A stretch of 33,042 bases of DNA from JBOHRE01 sp050732635 (GCA_050732635.1 JBOHRE010000031.1:1-33042); one strand, 5' to 3'. Positions 16,059 through 24,101 are shown, counted from the first letter of the stretch. Made by a program: numbers and translations. The notes: generated by a model not told the origin, from the sequence alone.

Positions 16059-16733
16059 ATGGCCGACGCAGTCCGCGTCTGTGACCCCGCCGCGATCACC
16101 GGCTACGTCGAAGGGCTCTTCGCGCCGGAAGACGACGTGCTGCGTCGCGTACGGCAGCGGATGCGGCAGGCCGAGCTACCGGAAATCTCGGTCTCGGCCG
16201 AGGTCGGCCGGCTGCTCCAGGTTCTGCTGCACGCCGTCGCCGCCCGGCGCGTGCTCGAGATCGGCACGCTCGGCGGTTACAGCGCAATCTGGATGGCGCG
16301 CGCGCTGCCCGATCCTGGCTCGCTGCTCACGCTCGAGATCGATGCCGATCGCGCCCGCCTCGCCCGCACCAACATCGTGGATGCCGGGCTCGCCTCGCGT
16401 GTCGAGGTGGTCCACGGCGACGCCCATGAGGCGCTGAGCCGGCTCGATCGCGCACAGCCCTTCGACGCTTGCTTCATCGACGCCGAAAAAACCGGGTACA
16501 CCGACTACCTCGAGCAGGCGCTCGAGCTGGTTCGCCCCGGCGGCCTCATCATCGCCGACAACGTGCTCTGGGGCGGCCGCGTACTCGAGCCTGCCGAGGA
16601 TGAGCCGGACACTGCCGCGCTGATCGCCTTTGGTCGCCGACTCGCGGCCGAGCCCGCACTCGCGACGACCATTCTGCCGATCCGCGACGGCCTTGCGGTC
16701 GCGGTCGTGCGGCGCGCGGAGCGGCTCCTGTGA
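16059..16733 (+). CDS. SAM-dependent O-methyltransferase (caffeoyl-CoA OMT type)
   Basis: A 224-residue cytosolic class I methyltransferase of the Methyltransf_3/COMT-like group. The SAM-binding motif is VLEIGTLGGYSAIWMA (residues 65-80), and the acidic residue at the end of strand 2 is in LTLEID. The divalent-metal ligands expected for this family are D141 (in CFIDAEKTGY), D167 and N168 (IIADNVLWGG). K144 is the usual catalytic lysine. The length matches bacterial members (210-230). It begins 32 bp after the amidohydrolase stop and is probably co-transcribed. The acceptor is likely a catechol-type hydroxyl, though no biosynthetic context shows which. A terminator at 16837-16863 closes the unit. 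Confidence 0.92.
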   Translation: MADAVRVCDPAAITGYVEGLFAPEDDVLRRVRQRMRQAELPEISVSAEVGRLLQVLLHAVAARRVLEIGTLGGYSAIWMARALPDPGSLLTLEIDADRARLARTNIVDAGLASRVEVVHGDAHEALSRLDRAQPFDACFIDAEKTGYTDYLEQALELVRPGGLIIADNVLWGGRVLEPAEDEPDTAALIAFGRRLAAEPALATTILPIRDGLAVAVVRRAERLL

Positions 16734-16836
16734 CTCCTGCCGGACCCAACGCATCCGCTTGCGCTGTTGCGGCACGCGTTATGCACTTTTCGACTTCGGG
16801 TGAGGCGAGGACGATGGGACGCTGGAGGCGTACGTC

Positions 16837-16863
16837 ACGCGCCCTTCGACGGGCGCGTTTTTG
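16837..16863 (+). terminator. Rho-independent terminator
   Basis: An 8-bp stem (ACGCGCCC with GGGCGCGT) around the loop TTCGAC, followed by TTTTT. It lies 100 bp past the methyltransferase stop and just before the lipoprotein gene at 16887. It may also act as a leader attenuator for that gene. Confidence 0.85.
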
Positions 16864-16886
16864 TACCCGTAGATCGGGGGCGGAAC

Positions 16887-17271
16887 ATGCGCGTAACACG
16901 GGTTGCGGCCGGCATGGTGGTCTCGATCGCGCTGGCTGGCTGCGCTCACGGCGCGGCGGAATCGGGGTGGCGGGATGCGCGAACTGCTGACGACGGCGTC
17001 ATCCAGGTCGCGAACAATCATTGGCGGGATGTGAACATCTATATCGTGCGTGCAGCTCAAACACCGGCTCGGGATGGTGACGAGCTTCACCGCCCGGACA
17101 TTCAAGGCAGGAGCGCTTCTGATGGATGGCGGCTCGGCGATTCGTCTCGTGGCGGACCCCATCGGCTCGCACCGGCCGTACACCTCCTCGCCGCTGCTGG
17201 TGGCGCACGGCCAGTCTGTGCGCTGGCAGCTCGAGAACAACCTGGCGCTGTCGAGCTTCGTGGTTCGCTGA
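16887..17271 (+). pseudogene. Frameshifted small lipoprotein
   Basis: The N-terminal half starts at ATG 16887 behind GGGGGCGG. It encodes a lipoprotein signal (VVSIALAGCAHG, lipobox cysteine at residue 19) and then VIQVANNHWRDVNIYIVR. After about 17052 that frame becomes unlike protein. The frame one base on reads HRLGMVTSFTARTFKAG, AIRLVADPIGSHRPYTSSPL and VRWQLENNLALSSFVVR to a stop at 17271. Joined, they make about 127 residues of a small secreted beta-rich protein resembling the lipoprotein at 4930-5265. One extra base within about 17052-17062 explains the break. It is a real mutation or an assembly error; no slippery sequence suggests programmed frameshifting. Confidence 0.7.
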
Positions 17272-17303
17272 CCGAGGTGCCGGCGGTGAGCGGCCGTACG
17301 GAT

Positions 17304-17331
17304 CGGCCGGGCGGTGGCGGCTGCCCGGCCG
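17304..17331. terminator. Bidirectional hairpin between convergent genes
   Basis: A perfect 9-bp stem (CGGCCGGGC and complement) with a 10-nt loop, in the 73-bp gap between the convergent genes ending at 17271 and 17345. It has no T-run, but its place fits a shared terminator. Confidence 0.5.
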
Positions 17332-17344
17332 GGTTCGTCGGGCG

Positions 17345-18343
17345 TCAGCAGCCAGCCCGCTCGAGCGCGGCCAGCGTGCTCGCCACGTAGCCGCTGCCGA
17401 ACAGATTGACGTGCACGAGCAGGTAGTACAGCTGGTAGATCGCGCGCCGTCCTTCGCGGTATCCGGTGTCGAGCGGCCAATCGGCATCGTAGGCCTCGAA
17501 GAACGCCGGGTCGAAGCCACCGAAGAGCTCGGTCATGGCAACGTCGACTTCACGATGGCCGTAATAGCTGGCTGGATCGACCAGAGCTGCTGTGCCTCCC
17601 TTCAGCATGTGCACATTGCCGCTCCACAGGTCACCGTGCAGCAAGGAGGCGCCTTCGTCGCGGGCGACTGCTAGCCGGCTGTCCAGCACGTCGAAGAGCC
17701 GGTCGAATCGCCGACGATCGCCCCGATCGAGCAGGCCGCGATCACAAGCACGCTGAAGCTGTGGCTCGAGCCGGCGACTGCGCCAGAACTCGGCCCAATC
17801 AGCCGTCCACGCGTTCGGCTGTGGCAGCGAGCCGATGAAATTATCTGCTTGCCAGCCGAACCGTTCCGCTCGGGTTCGATGCAGTCGTGCCAATGCATGG
17901 CCGAGGCTGCGCCAGCCGCCTCGCGTTGGCTGCCCGGGCTCCAGCCACTCCAGAATGAGCCAGCCGACGGTCGCCTCATCCGTCGCGGCGGCGAGCACCG
18001 CGGGAACGCGGACGGCCTCGACCTCGGCCAGCGCGCTGAGCGATCCGGCTTCCGCCGCGAACATGCGCAGGGCGACGTCGCCCTCGCCCCATTTGAGGAA
18101 GGCCGTGTCCCCGGCCGTGCTGACGAGTCGTGCAGACGGGCTGACGCAGCCGCCGGCGACGCGCTGCACGGTTTCGATGCTGACCTCGCGGTGCAGCACC
18201 TCGCCCCAGGCGCGCTCGACCGCTGCGCGCACGTCCCCGGGCAGCGTGGGCGAACGCGTCCGACTCGCGGTGGCACCGCCCCAGGCGCGGTGGTAGCTGC
18301 GGCCGGTGCGCTCGGCGCCGACGCTGTCATCACTAGAGCCCAT
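17345..18343 (-). CDS. Fructosamine kinase family protein (ketosamine 3-kinase)
   Basis: A 332-residue kinase of the fructosamine-3-kinase/aminoglycoside-phosphotransferase fold. It phosphorylates the sugar of protein-bound ketosamines, which then break down spontaneously and free the amine. Visible motifs are the ATP lysine K84 (TAFLKWGEGD), the catalytic loop LLHGDLWSGN (D238), the metal aspartate in ALVDPASYYGHREVDVAM (D256), and the family C-terminus ELFGGFDPAFFEAY with YQLYYLLVHVNLFG. The ATG at 18343 has GGGAGAGG before it and overlaps the phosphatase gene's end by 11 bp. A later GTG at residue 38 would remove a low-complexity leader and is possible. Bacterial homologues often prefer ribulosamines or erythrulosamines. 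The pairing with a LMW phosphatase supports a role in repair of glycated protein. Confidence 0.92.
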   Translation of the reverse strand: MGSSDDSVGAERTGRSYHRAWGGATASRTRSPTLPGDVRAAVERAWGEVLHREVSIETVQRVAGGCVSPSARLVSTAGDTAFLKWGEGDVALRMFAAEAGSLSALAEVEAVRVPAVLAAATDEATVGWLILEWLEPGQPTRGGWRSLGHALARLHRTRAERFGWQADNFIGSLPQPNAWTADWAEFWRSRRLEPQLQRACDRGLLDRGDRRRFDRLFDVLDSRLAVARDEGASLLHGDLWSGNVHMLKGGTAALVDPASYYGHREVDVAMTELFGGFDPAFFEAYDADWPLDTGYREGRRAIYQLYYLLVHVNLFGSGYVASTLAALERAGC

Positions 18344-18839
18344 GCCTCTCCCGAATGTGGTCGAGCAGCCCGCGACAGGACCGCTCGACGATATCGTGTA
18401 CTTCGGCGAAGCCGCCGGGACCGCCGTAATACGGATCCGGAACGCCGAGGCCATCGTCGCCCGGCTCGGACCGCGGGTCCCACTCGCGCAGGAGTCGCAG
18501 CTCGGCGGCGGCCGCGCCGCGCCGCTCGGCCAGCGCTTCGACGCGCCGGAGGTTATCGGCATCCATCGCGATCACATAGTCGAAGCGATCGAGATCGGCC
18601 GCGACCATACGACGCGCACGCCCACTCAGCGTCAAGCCTCGCCGCCTCGCCTCCTCGGCCGTGCGGGCGTCCGGCCGGTCGCCCACATGGTAACCCGAAG
18701 TGCCAGCGGAATCGACCTCGAACCGATCGCTCAAGCCCGCCTCACGGAGTTGCTCTCGAAATACGCCCTCCGCGAGCGGCGACCGGCAGATGTTGCCGAG
18801 ACAGACGAAGAGCACCCTGATCGGTTCGGTTCGTGGCAT
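18333..18839 (-). CDS. Low-molecular-weight protein-tyrosine-phosphatase
   Basis: A 168-residue cysteine phosphatase. The P-loop VCLGNICRSP carries the nucleophile C13 and R19; the general acid is D135 in VPDPYYGG. The middle has the usual VDSAGTSGYHVG and YVIAMDADN. The length is normal. No arsenate-reductase Cys pair is seen, so the LMW-PTP reading is preferred. The gene overlaps the fructosamine kinase gene by 11 bp, so the two are made together. Human LMW-PTP-A and bacterial relatives are known to act as protein-ribulosamine-5-phosphatases. This makes a dephosphorylation step ahead of the kinase a reasonable inference here, rather than tyrosine signalling. Confidence 0.93.
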   Translation of the reverse strand: MPRTEPIRVLFVCLGNICRSPLAEGVFREQLREAGLSDRFEVDSAGTSGYHVGDRPDARTAEEARRRGLTLSGRARRMVAADLDRFDYVIAMDADNLRRVEALAERRGAAAAELRLLREWDPRSEPGDDGLGVPDPYYGGPGGFAEVHDIVERSCRGLLDHIRERHGL

Positions 18840-18952
18840 GGCTAACGTCGAACGATGGGACCGCGATCGATTCCAATGATTGCCCGCGCTTGACGCTTCC
18901 GACGGCTACGCGCCATCCTTGGCGCTTTCCCGCCCGATCGCAAGGAGCCCCT

Positions 18953-19825
18953 GTGCGCATGCCATGCCTCGTCATGACGCTTGCGTTGATGGTCGTGGGC
19001 TGCGCGGACCGGCAGCCCACGTGCGAGGCACCGGAACGCATCGGTCTCATGCCGCCGTCCGTGCGTGAGTCGAGCGGGCTCGCCGCCAGCCGTGCACGTG
19101 AGGGCGTGCTCTGGACGCACAACGATTCCGGCAGCGATCCGCTCGTCTTCGCGGTCGCGACAGACGGCACGCTGATCGATTCGGTGCGTGTGAGCGGCGC
19201 CCTGGTCACGGACTGGGAGGACATCGCCATCGCGCCGTGCGCTGCCCGGTCCGACGACGACTGCCTGTACATTGCCGATGTCGGGAACAACCGCCATACG
19301 CGTGAGGCAGGCACGATCTACCGCGTCCGCGAACCGCGTGCGGGGGATGCGCAGACCCTGCCCGCCGACCGGCTGCCTGTTCGCTACCCCGGCGCCGGCT
19401 GGGACATGGAGGCGCTTTTCGTGCTGCCCGGCGCCGAGCTGTACCTGATCTCGAAGGGCGTCGACCATGCCGTCACGCTGCTCCGCTATCCGCCGCCGCT
19501 GCGGCCCGACTCCCTGGTTGCCCTGGAGCCCGTGCAGCTGCTCTCGGATTCTGCCGTGTCGCTGCCCGACCAGGTCACCGCCGCCACCGCCACTCGGGAT
19601 GGTCGCTGGGTCGCCGTCCGCACCTACACGGCCCTGCGGTTCTACCGCGTGCGCGACGGCCAGCTGCAGGCAGCGTTCGATTCGAGCGGCATCGACCTGA
19701 GCGCGCTGGCCGAGCCGCAGGGGGAGGGGCTGGGCGGCGGCGACGACGGCACGTTCTATCTCTCCAGCGAGCGCGGGCTCGATACGGTTGCCCCCCTCTC
19801 ACGAATCGTCTGTGCGATCGAATGA
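18953..19825 (+). CDS. Beta-propeller-like lipoprotein, function unknown
   Basis: A 290-residue exported protein. The GTG at 18953 lies five bases after AAGGAG; an ATG two codons later is further from it. The lipobox is ALMVVGC, with the cysteine at residue 18. The mature sequence shows repeated beta-strand blocks typical of a propeller: SSGLAASRAREGVLWTHND, FAVATDGTLIDSVRVSG, WEDIAIAP, CLYIADVGNNRHTR, DMEALFVLPGAELYLISKG and PQGEGLGGGDDGTFYLSSE. The order recalls esterase-like/phytase-type and SdiA-regulated propellers, but I cannot name the family or an active site. It is divergent from the phosphatase-kinase pair, with a 113-bp shared promoter region. Confidence 0.78.
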   Translation: MRMPCLVMTLALMVVGCADRQPTCEAPERIGLMPPSVRESSGLAASRAREGVLWTHNDSGSDPLVFAVATDGTLIDSVRVSGALVTDWEDIAIAPCAARSDDDCLYIADVGNNRHTREAGTIYRVREPRAGDAQTLPADRLPVRYPGAGWDMEALFVLPGAELYLISKGVDHAVTLLRYPPPLRPDSLVALEPVQLLSDSAVSLPDQVTAATATRDGRWVAVRTYTALRFYRVRDGQLQAAFDSSGIDLSALAEPQGEGLGGGDDGTFYLSSERGLDTVAPLSRIVCAIE

Positions 19826-19913
19826 CTCCCCGCCAGGCGCCCGCCATTCCATATTGGACGGACCCGGCTGATACCTACCCATGCATTGAGCAGTCACCAG
19901 AGCCCGGAGCCAG

Positions 19914-20726
19914 ATGGCCGACGCGATCGAGTACACAATTCATGGCGATGACATGCAGGCCGTCGAGATCGAGCTCGATCCGCAGGAGGGAGTGCGAGCC
20001 GAAGCCGGCGCCATGCTCTACCTGGAGACCGGGATCGAAATGCAGACCTCGACGGGCGGCGGCCTGTTCGCTGGTCTGAAACGCGCCCTGACGGGCGAGA
20101 CCTTCTTCATCACCAGCTTTGTCAATGCCGGTGCCACCAAGAGCCGCGTCGCATTCAGCGCTCCCTATCCAGGTAAGATCCTGGCTCTCGACCTCGCACG
20201 GCACGGGGGCTCCTTCCTCTGTCAGAAGGACTCCTTCCTGTGCGCCGCTGCCGGCATCGACATCGAAGTGGCCTTCACCCGGCGCCTCGGTGCCGGCCTC
20301 CTCGGCGGCGAAGGTTTCATCCTGCAGAAGCTCACCGGCGCTGGCCTCGCCTTCGTCCATGCCGGCGGAACCGTCATTCAGCGTGAGCTCGCTGCCGCCG
20401 AGACGCTGCGCGTCGATACGGGTTGTGTGGTCGGCTTCGCAGCCACTGTCGATTTCGACATTCAGTTCATCGGCGGCTTCCGCAACGCATTGTTCGGCGG
20501 CGAAGGCCTGTTCCTGACCACCCTGACGGGACCCGGGCTCGTACTCCTCCAGACGCTGCCGTTTTCCCGCCTCGCCGACCGCATCGTCGCGGCCGCCGGA
20601 CACGCGCAACGTGGGGAGAAAACGGGCGTCGCCGGTGTAGGTAGTAGCGTGCTCGGTGGCGTTTGCAGGGCGACCGCCGATTCTGATGGACCGCCGCCGT
20701 CCCGACGGGCTCGTCGGTGGGTGTGA
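19914..20726 (+). CDS. AIM24/TIGR00266 family protein
   Basis: A 270-residue protein of the TIGR00266/AIM24 family, a duplicated beta-barrel fold rich in glycine. Family patterns are VEIELDPQEGVRAEAGAMLY, then MQTSTGGGLFAGLKRALTGETFF, and near the end the repeated block GGFRNALFGGEGLFLTTLTGPG. GGAG lies six bases before the ATG. The last 25 residues (ATADSDGPPPSRRARRWV) are Pro/Arg-rich and unlike the family's normal tail, which may mark a late frameshift or simply a divergent end. The bacterial function is unknown; yeast Aim24 acts in mitochondrial inner-membrane organisation. Confidence 0.9.
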   Translation: MADAIEYTIHGDDMQAVEIELDPQEGVRAEAGAMLYLETGIEMQTSTGGGLFAGLKRALTGETFFITSFVNAGATKSRVAFSAPYPGKILALDLARHGGSFLCQKDSFLCAAAGIDIEVAFTRRLGAGLLGGEGFILQKLTGAGLAFVHAGGTVIQRELAAAETLRVDTGCVVGFAATVDFDIQFIGGFRNALFGGEGLFLTTLTGPGLVLLQTLPFSRLADRIVAAAGHAQRGEKTGVAGVGSSVLGGVCRATADSDGPPPSRRARRWV

Positions 20727-20816
20727 CGCGGCGCCGTGGGCGAGCATCTCATATGTTCCACCGGCACGGATGGTGCACGATCAGTGGCCAGCCTATTTGT
20801 CCGACTGGGAGCGATA

Positions 20817-21578
20817 ATGAGGAATCCGGAACTCAACGATGAGCAGAACGAAGACCGGCCGGCCGAGCCGTACGAGCGCCGGCGGCGCGTATCCGACCAT
20901 GACGGCCATGACCGCCGGGCCGAGTCGCCGCGGCCATCGCGGAGCCGCGCCTGGCGTGAGAAGCTGAATCGCTGGCGTGAGCCAATCATAGGGCTGACAA
21001 TGGTGGGCGCCGCGGCGCCGCTACTCGATGACGCGCGCTCGGGGAACAAGCCGGCATCGCCACAGGCGCGCGCCGGCGAGCAGGGCAGGACCGATCCGGT
21101 GCCGGCCGGCACTGCCGAGGAGCAGGTCGGTGAGCGGATGCGCGCGTCGGAGGAGCAGAATCACCGAGAGCTGACGATTGCCGGCGCGATCGCGCGCTAT
21201 GACATCACGGCGGATCTCGCGTCCGACATCTACGACATCGCCGTCGAGGAAGACATCGAGCCGGACCTCGCGTACGGCCTGGTCAAGACGGAGAGCACGT
21301 TCCGTGAGCGTGTGACCAGCTATGCCGGCGCGCGAGGTCTGACGCAGGTGCTGCCGTCCACGGCCAACTGGCTGATGGGTCGGCAGGTCGACCTGTTCGA
21401 CCGGCAGGACAACCTGAGGACCGGCTTCCGTTATCTGAAGAAGTTGATCGCCGATTACAATGGCGATGTGCGCCTGGCGCTGCTCGCCTACAACCGCGGT
21501 CCGGGCACCGTCGACCGCATTCTTCGGAGAGGCGGCAACCCGGACAACGGCTACGCGCGCAAGGTGCTCGACGGCTGA
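20817..21578 (+). CDS. Lytic transglycosylase with N-terminal charged region
   Basis: A 253-residue murein lytic transglycosylase. The ATG at 20817 has GGGAG in good position. Residues 1-55 are strongly charged and probably cytosolic, a short hydrophobic stretch (PIIGLTMVGAAAPLL, 56-70) may anchor it, and the SLT domain fills about 118-250. The catalytic glutamate is E159 in VKTESTFRERV, followed by GARGLTQVLPSTANW and LAYNRGPGTVDRILRRGG. It is a paralogue of the transglycosylase at 5476-6057, with nearly identical C-terminal motifs but a different N-terminus. The membrane segment is weak, so export by this route is uncertain. Confidence 0.88.
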   Translation: MRNPELNDEQNEDRPAEPYERRRRVSDHDGHDRRAESPRPSRSRAWREKLNRWREPIIGLTMVGAAAPLLDDARSGNKPASPQARAGEQGRTDPVPAGTAEEQVGERMRASEEQNHRELTIAGAIARYDITADLASDIYDIAVEEDIEPDLAYGLVKTESTFRERVTSYAGARGLTQVLPSTANWLMGRQVDLFDRQDNLRTGFRYLKKLIADYNGDVRLALLAYNRGPGTVDRILRRGGNPDNGYARKVLDG

Positions 21579-23121
21579 GCGTACCCTGCCAACGCGCCGC
21601 GGCTCTCTATGCCTCGAGCGCGGCGGGCGCACACGCCGTGCACCTGGTCGCGTAGGGTCCGGGCGACGCCTCGTTGCCTCGCTCGCCGGGCTGATCCTGT
21701 TCCTCCCTGGACATGCCCCGGCGCAGGAGATCGACACGCTCGCGCTGCGCGCGCATACCCGCTTCCTGGCTGACGATCTGCTCGAGGGGCGCGCTGCCGG
21801 CAGTCGAGGTGAGCGCCTGGCGGCGCTCTACATCGCAAGCGAGCTGCGCCGGATGGGCGTCGAGGGCGCAGACGCGGACGGCGGTTTCTTCCAGCCTCTA
21901 CCGCTGCAACGCGCCCGCATCGACACCGCCGCGACACGGGTTCGGCTCCGCGCAGCCGGCTCGACCCGCTCGTTCAGCACTCCGAATCATTTCCTTGTCG
22001 AGAGCGCTGCGCGCCGCTGGCCACGATCCGTCGTCGGCGAGACCGTCTTCGCCGGAACCGTGACCACCGCCGAACGGGCGTTGAGCGCCCAACCCGTAGC
22101 GGGACGCATTATCGTGTTGCTCGGCGTGCCGGACGCCGCTGTAGCGCAGGCCGCTGCCCGCCTCGCAAGGCGCGGCGCTGCTGCGGTGCTGCTCCTGATC
22201 GATGACGCGGAACTCTACGACAGCTATGCCGGCGGCCGGAGTCCAACGCGCTATTCGCTTCGCGGATCGGGCGGTAGCGGCGCATCCGCGTTGCCCGTCG
22301 TGCTCGCCGGACCGCTACTCACCCGGGCCGTTCTGGGCGACGTCCCCGCCGCCCGCCTCGACGCGGTCGCCGCCTCAACGGCGCCGGCGGTGCTGCTGCC
22401 GAGCCGGGCCGAGGTCACGCTCGTACTCGACGTCGCCGCCCTGTCGAGCGCGAACGTCGCAGCGATCGTACACGGCACGGATCCCGAGCGCGTCGATGAG
22501 CTCGTCGTCTTCACCGCGCATTACGATCACCTCGGCATCGGTCCGCCCGGCGAATCCGGTGACTCGATCTACAACGGATTCTCCGACAACGCCGCCGGCA
22601 CCGCGATGCTGCTGGAGATCGCGAGTGCCGTGGCCCGAGCACCGCCGCCACGCTCCGTGCTGTTCCTGTTCTTCGCGGCCGAAGAGGTGGGCCTGCTCGG
22701 GTCCAGCTTCTATGTCGCGTCGCCACTGCTGCCGCTCGAACGGATCCGTGCGCTGATCAACCTGGATGCCGGCGCGCCACCCGCTCCTCCCGTCGCGTGG
22801 CGCCTGGCCGGCGGAGCCCGCAGCACCTTCGGCGCGCGCGCAGCCGAGCTGGTGCGTGCCCAGGGCTATACGGCCACCCTCGACCGCGGCTCGCCGAACT
22901 CCGACTACTGGCCGTTCCTGGCGCGCGGCGTTCCCGCCATCTTCCTGGTACCGGGGCAGACCTTCGAGGGCTTGGGCGGCGCGGCCGCAGAGCGCCTGCG
23001 TGAGCACTGGGACCGCTACCACCGACCTGACGATCACTGGCACGCCGACTTCCCATTCGCGGGCCTGAAACGCTACGCCGAGCTTGCACTGCGCATCGGG
23101 ATCGCGGCCGCGCGACGCTGA
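21460..23121 (+). CDS. Secreted M28 family aminopeptidase, start codon unclear
   Basis: A zinc aminopeptidase of peptidase family M28 with an inserted PA-like domain. A signal peptide (RRLVASLAGLILFLPGHAPAQ, about 21666-21728) is followed by HTRFLADDLLEGRAAGSRG. The metal ligands are in AHYDHLG, FSDNAAGTAMLLEI (Asp), FFAAEEVGLLGS (Glu-Glu), NLDAG and YHRPDDHWH. The mature enzyme is about 460 residues. The problem is the start. No ATG, GTG or TTG lies in this frame between 21469 and the signal peptide; the only in-frame starts (21460, 21466) sit inside the transglycosylase gene and give poor sequence. An ATG at 21609 is one base out of frame, so a single-base indel between 21610 and 21670 would repair the gene. 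Confidence 0.85.
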   Translation: MAMCAWRCSPTTAVRAPSTAFFGEAATRTTATRARCSTAERTLPTRRGSLCLERGGRTRRAPGRVGSGRRLVASLAGLILFLPGHAPAQEIDTLALRAHTRFLADDLLEGRAAGSRGERLAALYIASELRRMGVEGADADGGFFQPLPLQRARIDTAATRVRLRAAGSTRSFSTPNHFLVESAARRWPRSVVGETVFAGTVTTAERALSAQPVAGRIIVLLGVPDAAVAQAAARLARRGAAAVLLLIDDAELYDSYAGGRSPTRYSLRGSGGSGASALPVVLAGPLLTRAVLGDVPAARLDAVAASTAPAVLLPSRAEVTLVLDVAALSSANVAAIVHGTDPERVDELVVFTAHYDHLGIGPPGESGDSIYNGFSDNAAGTAMLLEIASAVARAPPPRSVLFLFFAAEEVGLLGSSFYVASPLLPLERIRALINLDAGAPPAPPVAWRLAGGARSTFGARAAELVRAQGYTATLDRGSPNSDYWPFLARGVPAIFLVPGQTFEGLGGAAAERLREHWDRYHRPDDHWHADFPFAGLKRYAELALRIGIAAARR

Positions 23122-23205
23122 GCCCTCCGCGGCCCTTGCCGGCGCACCGTCCGCACCCTCACTTGTCGAACCAGGGCAGCGACACACTCAACAGCAAGGG
23201 TGACA

Positions 23206-23649
23206 ATGGCCGGAGCAAAGCGCAGAGCGAGCGCCGTCTGGAACGGCTCGCTCGCCGAAGGAAGCGGCAAGGTAAGCACGGGGACCGGCGTGCTGCGCGA
23301 CGTTCCCGTGACCTGGGCAGCACGAACCGGCGGCGACGACGCGAAGACGAGTCCGGAGGAATTGCTCGCCGCGGCGCACGCCGCATGCTTCTCCATGGCG
23401 CTGGCCGCCGGCCTCGGCAAGAGCGGGAATCCACCCGAGGAGCTGCGCGTCGAGGCGACCTGCTCCTTCGCGCCCAAGCCCGAAGGCGGCTTCCGCATCG
23501 GCAGCATCGAGCTGCAGGTGCGTGGGCGCGTGCCGGACATCGACCAGAACGCCTTCGAGCAGGCCGCCCGCGCCGCAGGGGAAGGCTGCCCGGTCTCCGC
23601 CGCACTCGAGGGAAATGTCCAGGTGCGTGTGGCCGCTCAGCTGAGCTGA
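23206..23649 (+). CDS. osmC: OsmC family peroxiredoxin
   Basis: A 147-residue thiol peroxidase of the OsmC group, which reduces organic hydroperoxides. The reactive cysteines are C61 in HAACFSMALA and C128 in GEGCPVSAAL, in the family spacing. The patterns TSPEELLAAAHAACF and IELQVRGRVPDIDQNAFEQAA are typical. AAGGGTGACA before the ATG at 23206 is a reasonable ribosome binding site; a GTG at 23200 is in frame but is closer to the AAGG. The length is as expected (about 140). It follows the M28 gene by 84 bp. No OhrR-type regulator is adjacent. Confidence 0.93.
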   Translation: MAGAKRRASAVWNGSLAEGSGKVSTGTGVLRDVPVTWAARTGGDDAKTSPEELLAAAHAACFSMALAAGLGKSGNPPEELRVEATCSFAPKPEGGFRIGSIELQVRGRVPDIDQNAFEQAARAAGEGCPVSAALEGNVQVRVAAQLS

Positions 23650-23684
23650 GCGCTAGCGTGGGCGCAACCTACTCGGCCGGCGGC

Positions 23685-23939
23685 TCAGTACCGCCACGGC
23701 AGCTCGCTCCCGTTGCCGCGGACCCACACAATGTCTTCGAGGCGCCGGAGCCGGATCGTCTGCTCGTCCTGCTCACCGAGCAGGTAGAAGCGCAGCACAC
23801 CATCGCGGCCGCCTTCGGCCGAGAACCGAACCTCGTATTCGGTCCCGTTCGCGAGCGAATCACGCTCAACGGCGACAATGTTGTGCGTCCGGAAGTCGTA
23901 TCCGCCTTGATAGAACGGGATCTTTTCAGCTGTAGCCAG
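23685..23939 (-). pseudogene. Protein-like 84-codon frame without start codon
   Basis: On the minus strand an open frame from 23939 to a TGA at 23687-23685 reads convincingly as protein: ATAEKIPFYQGGYDFRTHN, VAVERDSLANGTEYEVRFS, GVLRFYLLGEQDEQTIRLR and RLEDIVWVRGNGSELPWRY. Codon third positions are GC-rich, like the real genes around it. There is no ATG, GTG or TTG between the upstream in-frame TAA and this segment. An ATG a few codons upstream, reading MVST, is one base out of frame. It may be a gene with a single-base loss near its start, or a remnant. No family is recognised. The rest of the 23650-24101 interval holds only the sigma-factor terminator. Confidence 0.5.
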
Positions 23940-24041
23940 TCGATACCATTAGTTGCTGCCTGGCGCCGAGAGGGACCATTCGAGCAACGACGTTCGCGGC
24001 GCGACCATGAGACCGTAGCCACTGCGGCCGGCGCACGGCAC

Positions 24042-24073
24042 AAAAAAAGGCCGGGGAGTGCAATCCCCGGCCT
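24042..24073 (-). terminator. Strong rho-independent terminator of the ECF sigma gene
   Basis: On the minus strand a perfect 10-bp stem (AGGCCGGGGA and its complement) with a 6-nt loop is followed by a run of seven T. It begins 28 bp past the sigma-factor stop. Confidence 0.92.
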
Positions 24074-24101
24074 GACGACGTAGGGTCCGGCGCGCGTCGC
24101 T

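Noticed and set aside
17040..17065. Programmed frameshift in the broken lipoprotein
   Set aside because: A +1 shift would be needed and no slippery run, stop or stimulatory structure is seen; an indel is simpler.
18333..18839. Arsenate reductase instead of LMW phosphatase
   Set aside because: The ArsC-type C-terminal cysteine pair is absent, and VPDPYYGG matches the phosphatase general-acid loop.
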